In this document: piece after piece, positions 23,247-31,999 of the stretch
Layout: each line of letters opens with the position of its first letter
Numbering within the stretch: the stretch's first letter is position 1
Assembly (NCBI GenBank): GCA_903835005.1
Contig: CAILLK010000124.1
Span: 1 to 36,257 of the forward strand
Length of the DNA stretch: 36,257 nucleotides
Direction of reading: 5' to 3'
Source of the DNA: an uncultured Bacteroidota bacterium
GTDB lineage: Bacteria; Bacteroidota; Bacteroidia; Chitinophagales; Chitinophagaceae
Notes under the pieces: model-generated
Told to the model about the DNA's origin: nothing
What the model saw: only the letters and a program-made list of their open reading frames with translations
Databases searched by the model: none
Position numbers and translations under genes: made by a program

Positions 23247-24566
23247 TCAGGCAACAGGCAATGATATCTTAACTTTTGTGCCTTTTCCTTCCTGGCTTTC
23301 TACAGATAATTCACCTTGTTGCTGTTCCATCAGCAATTTACATATACTCAAACCCAGTCCGTTCGAATCTTCTCCCTTAAGGCCTTTTCTTCCTGCTTTC
23401 GAGAAACGGCTGAATAAATGGGGCATTAGATCAAGAGGTATTCCAATGCCATTATCGGCAATCAGAATAATATTTTTGCCGGATTCTGTACTGAGTTCCA
23501 CATTTATCATTGCATCCGCTGTTGAGAATTTGGCAGCGTTACTTAATATATTTTCAATTACTCTTTGCATCTTTCGGGCATTCATGCGGGAAAAATATTT
23601 TCCTGGTGGTGGTTTGAAGCTTATCTGTTGCGAAAAATTGTTTATTTTTTTATAATTAACTAAAGCGGTTTCCAGAAATAAACCAACATTCGAATACTCC
23701 AGTTTCCCATCCTGAAATTCATTTCGGGCAATGTTCAGTAGGTCTTCAATTATCTCATTTGAGCTGGTGCAGGAGGCAAGGATCATGTCATAAAATTCAT
23801 CTTTGTCTGCAGGTGATACCATCGGGTCCTTCAGTAATTTTATCAGCGAAATAACATTGTTATTCGGTGTACGGAGGTCATGGGCCACTACGCTGAGGAT
23901 ATTGGTTTGTATCTGGTTTAGCCGGGTAAGGTCTTTATTGTCATCTTCTATTTTTTTCAATTGCAGAAAATGTTTGTAATTCACAGAGAAACAGGCACGG
24001 GATATACAAACAAAAAACACCGAAACACAGGTGCCGGTAATGTAGTTGGTAAATAATTTGCACGAATCTGTCTGAAAGTAATGAAGGCCGCCATCAAAGA
24101 GTATTAAAATGAAAACTGCTATAATCAGCGATTGCATCTTGTCAAATATCCATAATGCGGCAACTGTGATGATGCCCAGCACAAAAATCGACATGGTATT
24201 ACTGGGGTTATGCTGCATTACAAAGGTGAGCCAGAGGGAGGAAATAACTATAATTATAGCGTAGAAATCAGAGATAATTTTATAGGCTTTAAGTCTCCAT
24301 TCTTCACTCATTTTTTTGCCGGCATAGAAGGAAAAGAAGCATATGGCAGAAGTAAAAAATATAAATTTTATGGCGCTTTCATACTCTGAAGGATACTTTA
24401 GTACATTATTGGCTGTAGAATACTGACTAATCAAAACCAGAATCAGGCCTACCATTCCTATTATGGCTGTTAGCATTCTTGATGTTCTTACGTTATGATT
24501 AAGCGCCATTTGGCGAAAGGCAGCATTATAGGGATTGTCTGACTTTTTCTTTAGGCTAAGCCACAT
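23247..24566 (-). CDS. Orphan membrane sensor histidine kinase
   Basis: A 439-residue kinase. Five or six hydrophobic helices occupy residues about 30-205 (for example LTAIIGMVGLILVLI and SIFVLGIITVAALW), with no large periplasmic loop. A short coiled coil leads to the HisKA domain, whose H box is SVVAHDLRTPNNNVISLIKLL with phosphoacceptor near residue 229. The HATPase domain is complete: N box IENILSNAAKFS, G1 box IADNGIGIP, F region LFSRFSKAG and G2 box SNGLGLSICKLL. No response regulator gene lies beside it, so its partner is encoded elsewhere. The signal is unknown; it may be sensed within the membrane. Confidence 0.94.
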   Translation of the reverse strand: MWLSLKKKSDNPYNAAFRQMALNHNVRTSRMLTAIIGMVGLILVLISQYSTANNVLKYPSEYESAIKFIFFTSAICFFSFYAGKKMSEEWRLKAYKIISDFYAIIIVISSLWLTFVMQHNPSNTMSIFVLGIITVAALWIFDKMQSLIIAVFILILFDGGLHYFQTDSCKLFTNYITGTCVSVFFVCISRACFSVNYKHFLQLKKIEDDNKDLTRLNQIQTNILSVVAHDLRTPNNNVISLIKLLKDPMVSPADKDEFYDMILASCTSSNEIIEDLLNIARNEFQDGKLEYSNVGLFLETALVNYKKINNFSQQISFKPPPGKYFSRMNARKMQRVIENILSNAAKFSTADAMINVELSTESGKNIILIADNGIGIPLDLMPHLFSRFSKAGRKGLKGEDSNGLGLSICKLLMEQQQGELSVESQEGKGTKVKISLPVA

Positions 24567-24856
24567 ACGTAATCTGTTTTATATAATTAAAGATAATTTT
24601 TATTATCAGAAATATAACTTAGAATAAAGTTAGGTAAAAAAAGACTCATTAACAAGCAATTTAGGGAATTTTGTTTATGCAAATTGTTAATTGATTGTAG
24701 GGGGATAATATTTGAGTCAGGAATAGATTTAATTGAATTTAACAAGTTAAATAATCAATAATGAAAAACATGAAAAGTAAAATAAAACAATATATTTATT
24801 GCCTTAAAGGACACTAAATTAATGATGAATAAGAATTGAAGTAGATGAAAAATGCG

Positions 24857-26023
24857 TTAAACCCTCAGAAAAACTTTCTTCTGGTACATAAAATAAAGGA
24901 AAGCCCATTTTACTATCAGGAACCCTACCGACATAACAACTATGTTATATGGATTGCCAGCCAGTTGTCCAGCCCATTTGAAGAATGCATTATTGGCATG
25001 ATCCCATTGTATGAATCGACTGGAGATATAGATCATGATAGAATTGACGCCGATCACCTTGAAGAAAAATGCCCACCTTTTATATCCCTTCACATCAATC
25101 ACATAATAAAAAAGTGCCAGCATCAGCAGGCTTAATCCACCGGTTTGCAAAACAAAAGAGCTGGTCCAGAGGTTTTTGTTAATGGGGAAAACCAGGTTCC
25201 ATAGCTGTGCCAGACCAAGAAAAACTGCTCCTGTGGCTGCCAAAAGCAAGGCTTTGCGGGCCATAGCCATAGGGTTATTTTTCAGCAATTTACCCGCAAT
25301 TATACCCAGCAGGCAGGTACTGATAGCAGGTATTGTAGATACAAGTCCTTCGGGATCATGTATCACAAGGTATAGTTTCCCGGGTAGTATGGTTCTGTCG
25401 ACCCACGAAGCAAAATTACCTTGCATGGTAAGATCGCCAGCCGGGAAACCGGGTGCAGAAGTAAACCGGAGTAATAGCCAATAGCCTATGAGGATGCCTG
25501 TAAACCATATATACTGCACCCTGTCTTTGCAATACAGGAAGATGATACAAGCCAGCATATAGGCAATACCTATCCGTCCCAGCACGCTGCAAAAACGCCA
25601 CTCTGCCAATGGTTTTATCACCAGGCCATTGTTGCAGTAAATGCCCAGTAGTACGAGAATGAAGCCCCTGCGGATAATACGCGCGAGAACCTGGCTTCGT
25701 CTCTTTCCATTGTCCAGATCCCGCCCTGCAGAATAAGGAGTGGAGACACCTGCAAGAAACAGGAATAATGGGAATATGAGGTCATAGATATGAAATCCAT
25801 TCCAGTCTGGATGCTCAAACTGCTCCGACAGGAACATCCAGAATGGCGAACCGGTAGCCTTGGCCATACCATGAAAGATAAATTCACCGCCAATGATCCA
25901 GAACATATCAAAACCCCGCAGCGCATCCACCGATTCAAGCCGGGTATGAATAAAACTTTGTGTGCGGATAACCGGAGTAGTGAATTTCATCTTTGGAAAT
26001 GTATGGTTCCTAAAGATATTCAT
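24857..26023 (-). CDS. DUF5009 / heparan-glucosaminide acetyltransferase-like membrane protein
   Basis: A 388-residue integral membrane protein with about ten helices. The signature sequence near the N-terminus is ESVDALRGFDMFWIIGGEF, then DLIFPLFLFLAGVSTPYS, the pattern shared by DUF5009 proteins and the HGSNAT/NagX acyltransferase superfamily. These move acetyl groups across membranes onto sugars. The DALRGFD histidine of HGSNAT is not obvious here. Start could be ATG 26023 or ATG 25990 (MKFTTPVIR). It is the last of a run of minus-strand genes with DUF4159 and rsmE, 33 bases after the former. The acceptor sugar is not known. Confidence 0.87.
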   Translation of the reverse strand: MNIFRNHTFPKMKFTTPVIRTQSFIHTRLESVDALRGFDMFWIIGGEFIFHGMAKATGSPFWMFLSEQFEHPDWNGFHIYDLIFPLFLFLAGVSTPYSAGRDLDNGKRRSQVLARIIRRGFILVLLGIYCNNGLVIKPLAEWRFCSVLGRIGIAYMLACIIFLYCKDRVQYIWFTGILIGYWLLLRFTSAPGFPAGDLTMQGNFASWVDRTILPGKLYLVIHDPEGLVSTIPAISTCLLGIIAGKLLKNNPMAMARKALLLAATGAVFLGLAQLWNLVFPINKNLWTSSFVLQTGGLSLLMLALFYYVIDVKGYKRWAFFFKVIGVNSIMIYISSRFIQWDHANNAFFKWAGQLAGNPYNIVVMSVGFLIVKWAFLYFMYQKKVFLRV

Positions 26024-26056
26024 TTTCCGGTTTTTACTGAAATAGCAGGAAATTAT

Positions 26057-26731
26057 TTACGGAGTCAGCGGATTTTCAGTAAAGACATACTGTATCAGGT
26101 TGGCGCCCATCTGTAGTGCAGCCTGGTGTTTTTCAGGCGGATCGCGGTGAACATCAAAATCTTCCCAGCCATCACCCAGGTCGGTTTCATAACTGTAAAA
26201 ACAAACAAGGCGGCCTTTGTATATCAGGCCATAGCCTTTAGGTGGTTTGCCATCGTGCTCATGTATTTTGGGCAGGCCATTAGGGAAATCATACTTCTGG
26301 TGATAAATTGGGTAACTGAATGGCAACTCAACCAGTTCAAGTTCAGGGAAAACTTTTTTCAGAGAGGGGCGTACATAAGGATCCAGTCCGTAATTATCAT
26401 CAATGTGCAGGAATCCGCCGCCTTCCAGGTATTTACGCAGGTTTTGTGCTTCGGCATCACTCAGAGCCCAGCGGCCATGGCCGGTCATATGCACAAAGGG
26501 GTAATTGAAAATATCCGGGCCGCCTACTTCCACCTGTGCTTCCTTAAGGTCGAATGAAGTGTGGAGTTGGTCGTTGCAAAACTGGGCCAGGTTATGAAGT
26601 GAGGTAGGATTGGCATACCAGTCGCCACCGCCATTGTAAACCAACAGTGCCAGCTTCATGGCCTGGGCATAAAGCATATTGCCCGAAAAGGCAAAGAGAA
26701 AGGTGAATATGAGGGTTTTAAATTGCTTCAT
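26057..26731 (-). CDS. DUF4159-domain secreted protein
   Basis: A 224-residue protein with a signal peptide (MKQFKTLIFTFLFAFSGNMLYA). The mature part matches DUF4159: LALLVYNGGGDWYANPTSL, then FVHMTGHGRWALSDAEAQNL, GGGFLHIDDNYGLDPYV and GRLVCFYSYETDLGDGWED. The fold resembles a glutamine-amidotransferase-like Rossmann domain, but no catalytic role is established. DUF4159 genes commonly sit near gliding or regulatory clusters in Bacteroidota; here it overlaps rsmE by 14 bases, implying co-transcription. Periplasmic location is inferred. Confidence 0.93.
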   Translation of the reverse strand: MKQFKTLIFTFLFAFSGNMLYAQAMKLALLVYNGGGDWYANPTSLHNLAQFCNDQLHTSFDLKEAQVEVGGPDIFNYPFVHMTGHGRWALSDAEAQNLRKYLEGGGFLHIDDNYGLDPYVRPSLKKVFPELELVELPFSYPIYHQKYDFPNGLPKIHEHDGKPPKGYGLIYKGRLVCFYSYETDLGDGWEDFDVHRDPPEKHQAALQMGANLIQYVFTENPLTP

Positions 26732-27446
26732 CGTTCATTACATTAAAATAGGCAGCTGCAGTTATTGCTGCAGTTTCTGTTCGTAGGCGGTGGTTTCCTA
26801 AAGATACAGGTTTAAAGCCATGCATCAAGCACAAAGTTACTTCATTAGGGGTAAAATCGCCTTCAGGGCCAATGAGTATTACTGTTTCGCCTGAAGGATT
26901 TAACATTTTACCTAGCGGCATCTTGGGCTGCCCATGTATGCAATGGGCAATAAGTTTATGTTCAGTTTTCTTAAACATTTCTGCTGCTGCTTCCAGCTTA
27001 GTGGGTTCAAAAAGTTGAGGCAGATAATACTGCTGCGACTGCACCATAGCCGATTGCAGAATTTTTAGTAAGCGGTCGGCGCGCATATGTGTTTTCTCAG
27101 ACCGGGATACGATAAGAGGGACAATTGATGCAACTCCAAGCTCTGCCGCCTTTTCGAGCAGCCATTCATTACGGCTGTTGTTTTTTGTAAATGCAACACA
27201 TATATGAAGCTGGCCGCCATTCCGGGTTCGAAGCTCTGATTTTGTAATAGTAGCCTTACAGGTATGCCGTTCACTATTATTAAGTGTGCAGGTGGCTAAA
27301 GTGCCTTTTCCATCTGAGATTAAAATCTGATCGCCTGCAACCATGCGCAGCACCTGCCAGATATGCCTGCCTGTATCTGCATCGAGAATTACCGTGGAAT
27401 TCGTGGCAAGAGCGCCATCAAAGTAAAACAGGGGCAACTGGGACAT
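26718..27446 (-). CDS. rsmE: 16S rRNA m3U1498 methyltransferase RsmE
   Basis: A 242-residue SPOUT-class methyltransferase that methylates N3 of U1498 in 16S rRNA using S-adenosylmethionine. Recognisable pieces are the PUA-like N-terminus (LPLFYFDGALATNSTVILD, then HIWQVLRM and DQILISDGKG), NSRNEWLLEKAAELGVASIVPL, and the knotted SAM site ILIGPEGDFTPNEV with VSLGNHRLRTETAAI. Start ATG 27446 (MSQLPLFYF) is preferred to the in-frame TTG at 27464. It lies 21 bases downstream of an ECF sigma gene and overlaps the DUF4159 gene. Confidence 0.96.
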   Translation of the reverse strand: MSQLPLFYFDGALATNSTVILDADTGRHIWQVLRMVAGDQILISDGKGTLATCTLNNSERHTCKATITKSELRTRNGGQLHICVAFTKNNSRNEWLLEKAAELGVASIVPLIVSRSEKTHMRADRLLKILQSAMVQSQQYYLPQLFEPTKLEAAAEMFKKTEHKLIAHCIHGQPKMPLGKMLNPSGETVILIGPEGDFTPNEVTLCLMHGFKPVSLGNHRLRTETAAITAAAYFNVMNDEAI

Positions 27447-27467
27447 TTGGCGAAAATACTGCAATTC

Positions 27468-28046
27468 CTAACGTAAAACCAACTGCCTTTCAGATATAAG
27501 GCGCCTCAAATTGATAAGTGCGTACCTCATTCGGCCAAGCGCTGTATTGATGCTTACACCTGTGAGATCTGAAATCTCTTTGAAGCTGAGATCGGCATAA
27601 ATGCGGAGTACAATTACTTCTCTCTGTTCTTCAGGCAGGTCTTCTACCAGCTTGCGCACACTGTCATGCACCTCGCGTTTTTCAATGCCATCGGCTACAA
27701 GGTCGCCCGCACCGAATAAATTGGAGATATCAGTGCCATCGGGAAGCGTAACCGGAATCTGCTGCCGCGACCTGCGGAAATGGTCCATGCAGAGGTTGTG
27801 GGCAACCCTGATAGCCCAAGGCAGGAATTTGCCCTGTTCGGCATATCGGCCTTCTTTTATAGTCTTGATCATTTTCAGGAAGGCATCCTGGAAAATGTCT
27901 TCGGCCAGGTACTTGTCTTTAACAAGCATGTATACAGACGTGTATACCTTGTCTTTATACCTGTTGATGAGTACCTCAAGTGCATATTCGTTGCCCTTAA
28001 TATAGGCACTGATCAGATCGGAGTCCGGTTGTTGGAAAAGCTGCAT
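27468..28046 (-). CDS. ECF-type RNA polymerase sigma factor
   Basis: A 192-residue sigma-70 factor. Region 2 (about 25-95) has YLAEDIFQDAFLKMIK and FLPWAIRVAHNLCMDHFRR. Region 4 (about 130-185) has LPEEQREVIVLRIYADLSF then KEISDLTGVSINTALGRMRYALINLR, the helix-turn-helix. No anti-sigma gene is adjacent; the next gene, rsmE, starts 21 bases downstream. This sort of stand-alone ECF factor next to rsmE may be regulated by other means. Target genes are unknown. Confidence 0.94.
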   Translation of the reverse strand: MQLFQQPDSDLISAYIKGNEYALEVLINRYKDKVYTSVYMLVKDKYLAEDIFQDAFLKMIKTIKEGRYAEQGKFLPWAIRVAHNLCMDHFRRSRQQIPVTLPDGTDISNLFGAGDLVADGIEKREVHDSVRKLVEDLPEEQREVIVLRIYADLSFKEISDLTGVSINTALGRMRYALINLRRLISERQLVLR

Positions 28047-28353
28047 AACTACTACCTGTTTTAACGGTTACGTAAAGTATCACGCCATACGTTAGTCTTG
28101 GATTAATGTAGAAGTTTGCTGCTATAGAGATGAATTTTTATGAAATAATTTTGATGCAAGCAAGTTAAAAATCGTGAATCCACCAAATTTTTTTAAGGTT
28201 TTCTTCAGTTTTCTTTAACCCCTTGTTTATAAGAAGACGTAAAAAATTGAAAAAAGGTTAGGAAATTATTCAGATATATTTTATTGTTAAGTATCTGGTG
28301 GTAAGTCTAAAGACTAAAATACTAATCCAAAGCCGGGTATTGCCATTGAGATT
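28047..28353. other. Intergenic region upstream of the ECF sigma gene
   Basis: About 307 AT-rich bases with no gene, tRNA or clear promoter match on either strand. It contains T-rich stretches near 28190-28220 and precedes the sigma gene on the minus strand, so its promoter should lie here. Confidence 0.4.
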
Positions 28354-28929
28354 TTAGCTGGAAACACTAAAGTCTCGTTTGAGCACATTGATTACGTCGC
28401 CGATGGGCAGGCCCATTACATTATAATAGTCCCCATTTATTTTTTCTATACCCGTTACGCCTATCCACTCCTGTATAGCATAGGCGCCGGCTTTGTCGTA
28501 GGGCTTGTAATGAGCAACATAGTGTTCAATCTGATCAGTTGACAATGGCCGGAAGTACACTTCTGTGGTGGTGGAGAAACAAACTTCCTGCTGATTCATG
28601 CGGATGCAAACGCCGGTTACTACTTTGTGCATACGGCCTGAGAGCCGGGCTAGAATAGATTTTGCATCGGTGGAATCTATAGGCTTACCGAGTATGTGGT
28701 GATCGAGCAGCACTACTGTATCTGCGGCAATTACTATTGCTTCCTTTACCAGGTGCGCTACTGCATCGGCTTTTTTGCGGGCGAGAAATGCGGGTACTTC
28801 CTCACCGGCCATACCTGGCGGATTTGTTTCGTCGACATCTGCTATGAGCACATCGAATTTTATTTCGGCCATTTCGAGCAATTGCTTGCGGCGCGGTGAT
28901 TGTGAGGCAAGGATTATTTTATGCGGCAT
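28354..28929 (-). CDS. maf: Maf-family nucleoside triphosphate pyrophosphatase
   Basis: A 191-residue Maf/Ham1-fold enzyme that hydrolyses non-canonical or excess NTPs (dTTP/UTP in the YhdE branch) to monophosphates. The N-terminal KIILASQSPRRKQLLEMA motif is diagnostic. VIAADTVVLLDHHILGKPID supplies the catalytic Asp, and YDKAGAYAIQEW with YYNVMGLPIGDV completes the active site. Length is normal. It overlaps the UbiA-type gene by 11 bases and shares its promoter. Confidence 0.96.
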   Translation of the reverse strand: MPHKIILASQSPRRKQLLEMAEIKFDVLIADVDETNPPGMAGEEVPAFLARKKADAVAHLVKEAIVIAADTVVLLDHHILGKPIDSTDAKSILARLSGRMHKVVTGVCIRMNQQEVCFSTTTEVYFRPLSTDQIEHYVAHYKPYDKAGAYAIQEWIGVTGIEKINGDYYNVMGLPIGDVINVLKRDFSVSS

Positions 28930-29860
28930 GGTTTAAAGTTAACTGAAGATGATAAATAAACAAGGAAAAGATGCCCAGCAGCATGATCACTTTTAACCAG
29001 TTACTGGCTTTATGGTAATGAAGAGCTGTAATATTGCTGAACAGGAAAATGGACCAAGCCGTTATTGGGAGAATAAGTAGAGCAATAATATAAGATGGCA
29101 ACCAGGTTTCGTGGTGCAGAAACAGCAAGAAGGCAGCAGCTGCCAGAGGCAGGATGACCAGAAAACCCAGCACAGCAGTAAAGTGGGAGGAATATTTCAG
29201 TCCCTTTATAACAGGCATTGTTTTACATCCTTCTTCTTCATCGCCCCTGATGTCTTCCATATCTTTAACTATTTCGCGCATCCAGGTAAGCATAAAGGCG
29301 AAATAAGCGTATATCAGCAGCACCCACCCGGGTTTTGAGAGAATAGTGCCGGTATACAATTGTTGCGCTTCGTTGCGCCCTCTTATAACCGGCTCATAGA
29401 TGAGCAGGGTTAAAACAGTAAGTGCAGTGAGTAATGATATGACGATATTGCCTGTGGCATACTGCCTTTTGAAATCGGTGGAATAAAACCAGAGCATTAC
29501 TGTGCTACCTATCTGCACCAGCAGCCATTGAGGATGATGCGCTGCCAGTGCAACTCTGCCAGCCAAAAGGAAGGCAATAATATTCAATACAGCATGAGCT
29601 ATTATAGCCTGCTTGCGGGGTATCGATTTTTCAAGCACTACTTTATCAGGTTTGTTGATGGCATCTATTTTAATGTCGAAGTAATCGTTGATGATGTAAC
29701 CAGCTGCTGCAATAAGAACTGTGGAAAAAGAAAGCAGCAAAAAATTGAGTGGGGTGAGTACAACAGGGGATTCAGGCAACAGGACACACCACCATACCAG
29801 CAACTGGGTAAGGAAAATGATAAGGAGGTTATTCCATCGTATGAGGCGCAGCCAGGGCAT
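28919..29860 (-). CDS. UbiA-family prenyltransferase (geranylgeranylglycerol-phosphate synthase-like)
   Basis: A 313-residue integral membrane prenyltransferase with about eight to nine helices. The two Asp-rich motifs are NDYFDIKIDAINKPDK (about residues 58-73) and VKDMEDIRGDEEEGCKTMP (about 195-213), which bind the prenyl diphosphate through magnesium. By pattern it is nearest to the geranylgeranylglycerol-phosphate geranylgeranyltransferase-like group common in Bacteroidota, but the acceptor is not proven. It has a well-formed promoter upstream and overlaps maf by 11 bases, forming a two-gene operon. Confidence 0.92.
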   Translation of the reverse strand: MPWLRLIRWNNLLIIFLTQLLVWWCVLLPESPVVLTPLNFLLLSFSTVLIAAAGYIINDYFDIKIDAINKPDKVVLEKSIPRKQAIIAHAVLNIIAFLLAGRVALAAHHPQWLLVQIGSTVMLWFYSTDFKRQYATGNIVISLLTALTVLTLLIYEPVIRGRNEAQQLYTGTILSKPGWVLLIYAYFAFMLTWMREIVKDMEDIRGDEEEGCKTMPVIKGLKYSSHFTAVLGFLVILPLAAAAFLLFLHHETWLPSYIIALLILPITAWSIFLFSNITALHYHKASNWLKVIMLLGIFSLFIYHLQLTLNHAA

Positions 29861-29891
29861 TTTTTCAGGAATTAGAAGGTTAGATTTGGTA

Positions 29892-29921
29892 CAAAGGTAG
29901 GGTTAGGAAATTTCTTTCAAA
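29892..29921 (-). promoter_or_regulatory. Bacteroidota promoter for the ubiA-like/maf operon
   Basis: On the minus strand a -33 TTTG (29918-29921) and a -7 TACCTTTG (29892-29899) are separated by 18 bases. This is a full match to the TTTG / TAnnTTTG consensus, placed about 30 bases before the ATG at 29860. Confidence 0.75.
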
Positions 29922-30040
29922 GGATACCTGAGGTAAGGTTATCAAAAATTATATTATTAGTCTACGCAGGTTTATCAGGGAATTTTGAAAACAGGCAACC
30001 AACCAACTTTCGCTGGAGCGTATTTCGTATCTGATAAGTT

Positions 30041-30119
30041 AAATTGTGCCACGAGTGGAGACAATTGTAGGTGATTGTTTTTCATTTGGTTGTAATTATC
30101 TCCACAGTTGACGCAATTG
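30041..30119. repeat. Imperfect inverted repeat beside the DUF1016 remnant
   Basis: The arms 30041-30067 and 30093-30119 share a complementary core (AGTGGAGACAATT against AATTATCTCCACAG) and weaker outer matches (ATTGTGCC against GACGCAATT), with 25 bases between. It covers the 3' end of the DUF1016 fragment. It could be a folded RNA end or a remnant of a mobile element; no transposase is nearby. Confidence 0.5.
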
Positions 30120-30396
30120 AGAGATTATTATATAGTTCATAAAATTGCTTCATCCGGTAGAGGCCACGGCGGTTGAAACCTTGGATATCGGGATCGTGGC
30201 TGGCAATGTATTCTGCCAGTTCATCTGCTGTTTTATCTCCCCATTCTGCTGCTGCGAGTTGCCAACTAATATTCCCCCGTGCCTGCCAGTAAAGATTGAT
30301 CAGCTCCGTATTAACCGCACAGATTGCATTGGCTGCGATTGCCTGATAAGTGAGATTATATTGGTAAACTGGTCGCTGAACATAAAATTCAGGTTG
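30082..30396 (-). pseudogene. Remnant of a DUF1016 (YhcG-type PDDEXK nuclease) N-terminal domain
   Basis: A minus-strand frame ending at TGA 30082 and open upstream to 30432, without ATG, GTG or TTG near its beginning. It encodes about 105 residues that match the N-terminal domain of DUF1016/YhcG proteins: ANAICAVNTELINLYWQARG, then WGDKTADELAEYIASHDPDI and QGFNRRGLYRMKQFYELYNN. The C-terminal PDDEXK nuclease domain is absent, and after ELYNN the sequence soon loses similarity. The 5' part runs into the pyrE stop. Both ends are therefore lost and the gene should be dead. Such genes are often carried by restriction-modification or defence loci, so this may be the trace of a former accessory insert between ubiA and pyrE. 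Confidence 0.75.
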
Positions 30397-30409
30397 GAAA
30401 TAATTATCA

Positions 30410-31039
30410 CTACTTACCCCAGTTGCCCGGATCTACCCTCCATTGTTCCAGTGTTGCTTTTTGCTCGGGCGCTATGAGTTTTTGTTCTTCACAAACTTCC
30501 ATAAGAGCGGTATAATTGCTTATTGTGTATAGAGGCAGTCCGGCTTTCTGAAAGGCTTCATCGGCCACCGGAAAACCGTAGGTAAACAATGCACACATGC
30601 CCAGTACTTCTGCGCCCTGCTCCCGGAGCACATCAACTACTTGCAGACTGCTTTTGCCGGTAGATACAAGATCTTCAACAACTACTACTTTTTGCCCTTT
30701 TTCCAAAACGCCTTCAATCTGGTTTCCCATTCCATGTTCTTTTGGCTTTGCCCGAACATATATAAACGGCAGTTTCAGCAGATCAGCAGCCATAACACCA
30801 TGGGCTATACCGGCAGTAGCTACACCAGCTATAACATCAGCATCTGGAAATTTTTCGAGGATCATATTGGCCAGCTCGCTTTTTACAAAGTCGCGCACAT
30901 AGGGGAATGATAAAACTTTGCGGTTATCGCAATAAACAGGGGAGTGCCAGCCGGAGGCCCATGTATAAGGTTTTTGCAGGTTGATCTGTAATGCTTTTAT
31001 TTGCAGTAATTTAGCAGCGAATTGTTTTGCAGTACTCAT
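30410..31039 (-). CDS. pyrE: Orotate phosphoribosyltransferase
   Basis: A 209-residue enzyme that joins orotate to PRPP, giving OMP in pyrimidine synthesis. The PRPP motif is KVVVVEDLVSTGKSSLQVVD (about 116-135). Substrate and dimer-loop motifs YTWASGWHSPVYCDNR, then GVATAGIAHGVMAA and YVRAKPKEHGMGNQIEG are intact. Start ATG 31039 is standard. A -7 element lies on the minus strand at 31089-31096. The DUF1016 remnant begins directly after the stop codon. Confidence 0.97.
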   Translation of the reverse strand: MSTAKQFAAKLLQIKALQINLQKPYTWASGWHSPVYCDNRKVLSFPYVRDFVKSELANMILEKFPDADVIAGVATAGIAHGVMAADLLKLPFIYVRAKPKEHGMGNQIEGVLEKGQKVVVVEDLVSTGKSSLQVVDVLREQGAEVLGMCALFTYGFPVADEAFQKAGLPLYTISNYTALMEVCEEQKLIAPEQKATLEQWRVDPGNWGK

Positions 31040-31088
31040 TTTAAGTCGTAAGTCTAAAGTCGTTAGTCGAAAGTTATTTGAGAAAGTG

Positions 31089-31096
31089 CAAAGGTA
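31089..31096 (-). promoter_or_regulatory. -7 promoter element of pyrE
   Basis: TACCTTTG on the minus strand matches TAnnTTTG, 50 bases before the pyrE ATG. The -33 position is TTAA rather than TTTG. Between it and pyrE lies a short AGTC-rich repeat (GTCGTAAGTCTAAAGTCG) of a kind common between genes in this phylum. Confidence 0.5.
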
Positions 31097-31171
31097 TTGC
31101 TTTCGGCAGATTTAATTAAGTTTAGGGTACAGTCTGTATTAATAAGGTGAGGAAAATAAATAAATAAAATC

Positions 31172-31807
31172 ATGGCCTGGTCGCAAAAAATATACTTAAG
31201 TGATAAAATCCTTATCCTCACTACCGATAAGAAGGCTTATGTAAGCAATAATCCTGCCTCGGCACTATATCCCAGTTATACAGGTGTTACTCCCGAAAAC
31301 CTTGCCTGTGCTATTGAGCAATTAGAAAACACCGCGGAGCAGGGGGTAATAATAGAAGGTACTGATGAATCTGCTATAATAAAACAGCTAAGTAAATGCT
31401 ATACACCCGTTGATGCTGCCGGGGGGGTAGCGTACAATGAAAGCGGGGAAATACTGATGATCTACAGGAGGGGGAAATGGGACCTTCCAAAAGGGAAACG
31501 CGATGATGATGAAAATATGGAAGAATGTGGACTGCGTGAAGTGAAAGAAGAAACAGGATTGAAACATCTGGAGCTGGGTGTGAAAATCTGTGATACCTTT
31601 CATATATACTCTCAATACGGCGAACAGATACTGAAGCGCACGGCCTGGTATAAAATGAGCGGAACAAGTAGGGATAGACTTAAGCCCCAGAAGGAAGAGC
31701 ATATACTGGAGGCCAGATGGGTGAAGGAATTAGACCTGGCGCCGCTGGTAGAAAAAACTTACGAAGCAGTAAAAGAAGTGCTGACACTGGCGGGAGTAAA
31801 ATGGTAA
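31172..31807 (+). CDS. Nudix hydrolase
   Basis: A 211-residue Nudix-fold hydrolase. Residues 108-130 give a perfect Nudix box (GKRDDDE, seven residues, then REVKEETGL), which binds the catalytic metals. An N-terminal extension of about 80 residues precedes the fold (DKILILTTDKKAYVSN). The family cleaves nucleoside diphosphates linked to other groups; WDLPKGKRD and TAWYKMSG resemble diadenosine- or diphosphoinositol-type enzymes, but the substrate is undetermined. It is divergent from pyrE across 132 bases. Confidence 0.93.
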   Translation: MAWSQKIYLSDKILILTTDKKAYVSNNPASALYPSYTGVTPENLACAIEQLENTAEQGVIIEGTDESAIIKQLSKCYTPVDAAGGVAYNESGEILMIYRRGKWDLPKGKRDDDENMEECGLREVKEETGLKHLELGVKICDTFHIYSQYGEQILKRTAWYKMSGTSRDRLKPQKEEHILEARWVKELDLAPLVEKTYEAVKEVLTLAGVKW

Positions 31808-31999
31808 TTTTTTTTTGAAACTGTGAAGGATTATCAACGTGACACAATCTTCTTACTGAATTTGCTCCTGTTAGCTTATTATAGCTGGAATTGACCTGGG
31901 CGCATGATTCATTCATCTATTTTCCGGAATTGATTGCTTACAATAAGTAGCCAATTAAATTAAGGATTCATTATAATTATTTTCCTTAATTTTAGGGAT

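Noticed and set aside
30145..30477. Plus-strand frame of 110 codons between ubiA and pyrE
   Set aside because: The minus strand of the same bases encodes a clear DUF1016 N-terminal domain, so this is its shadow.
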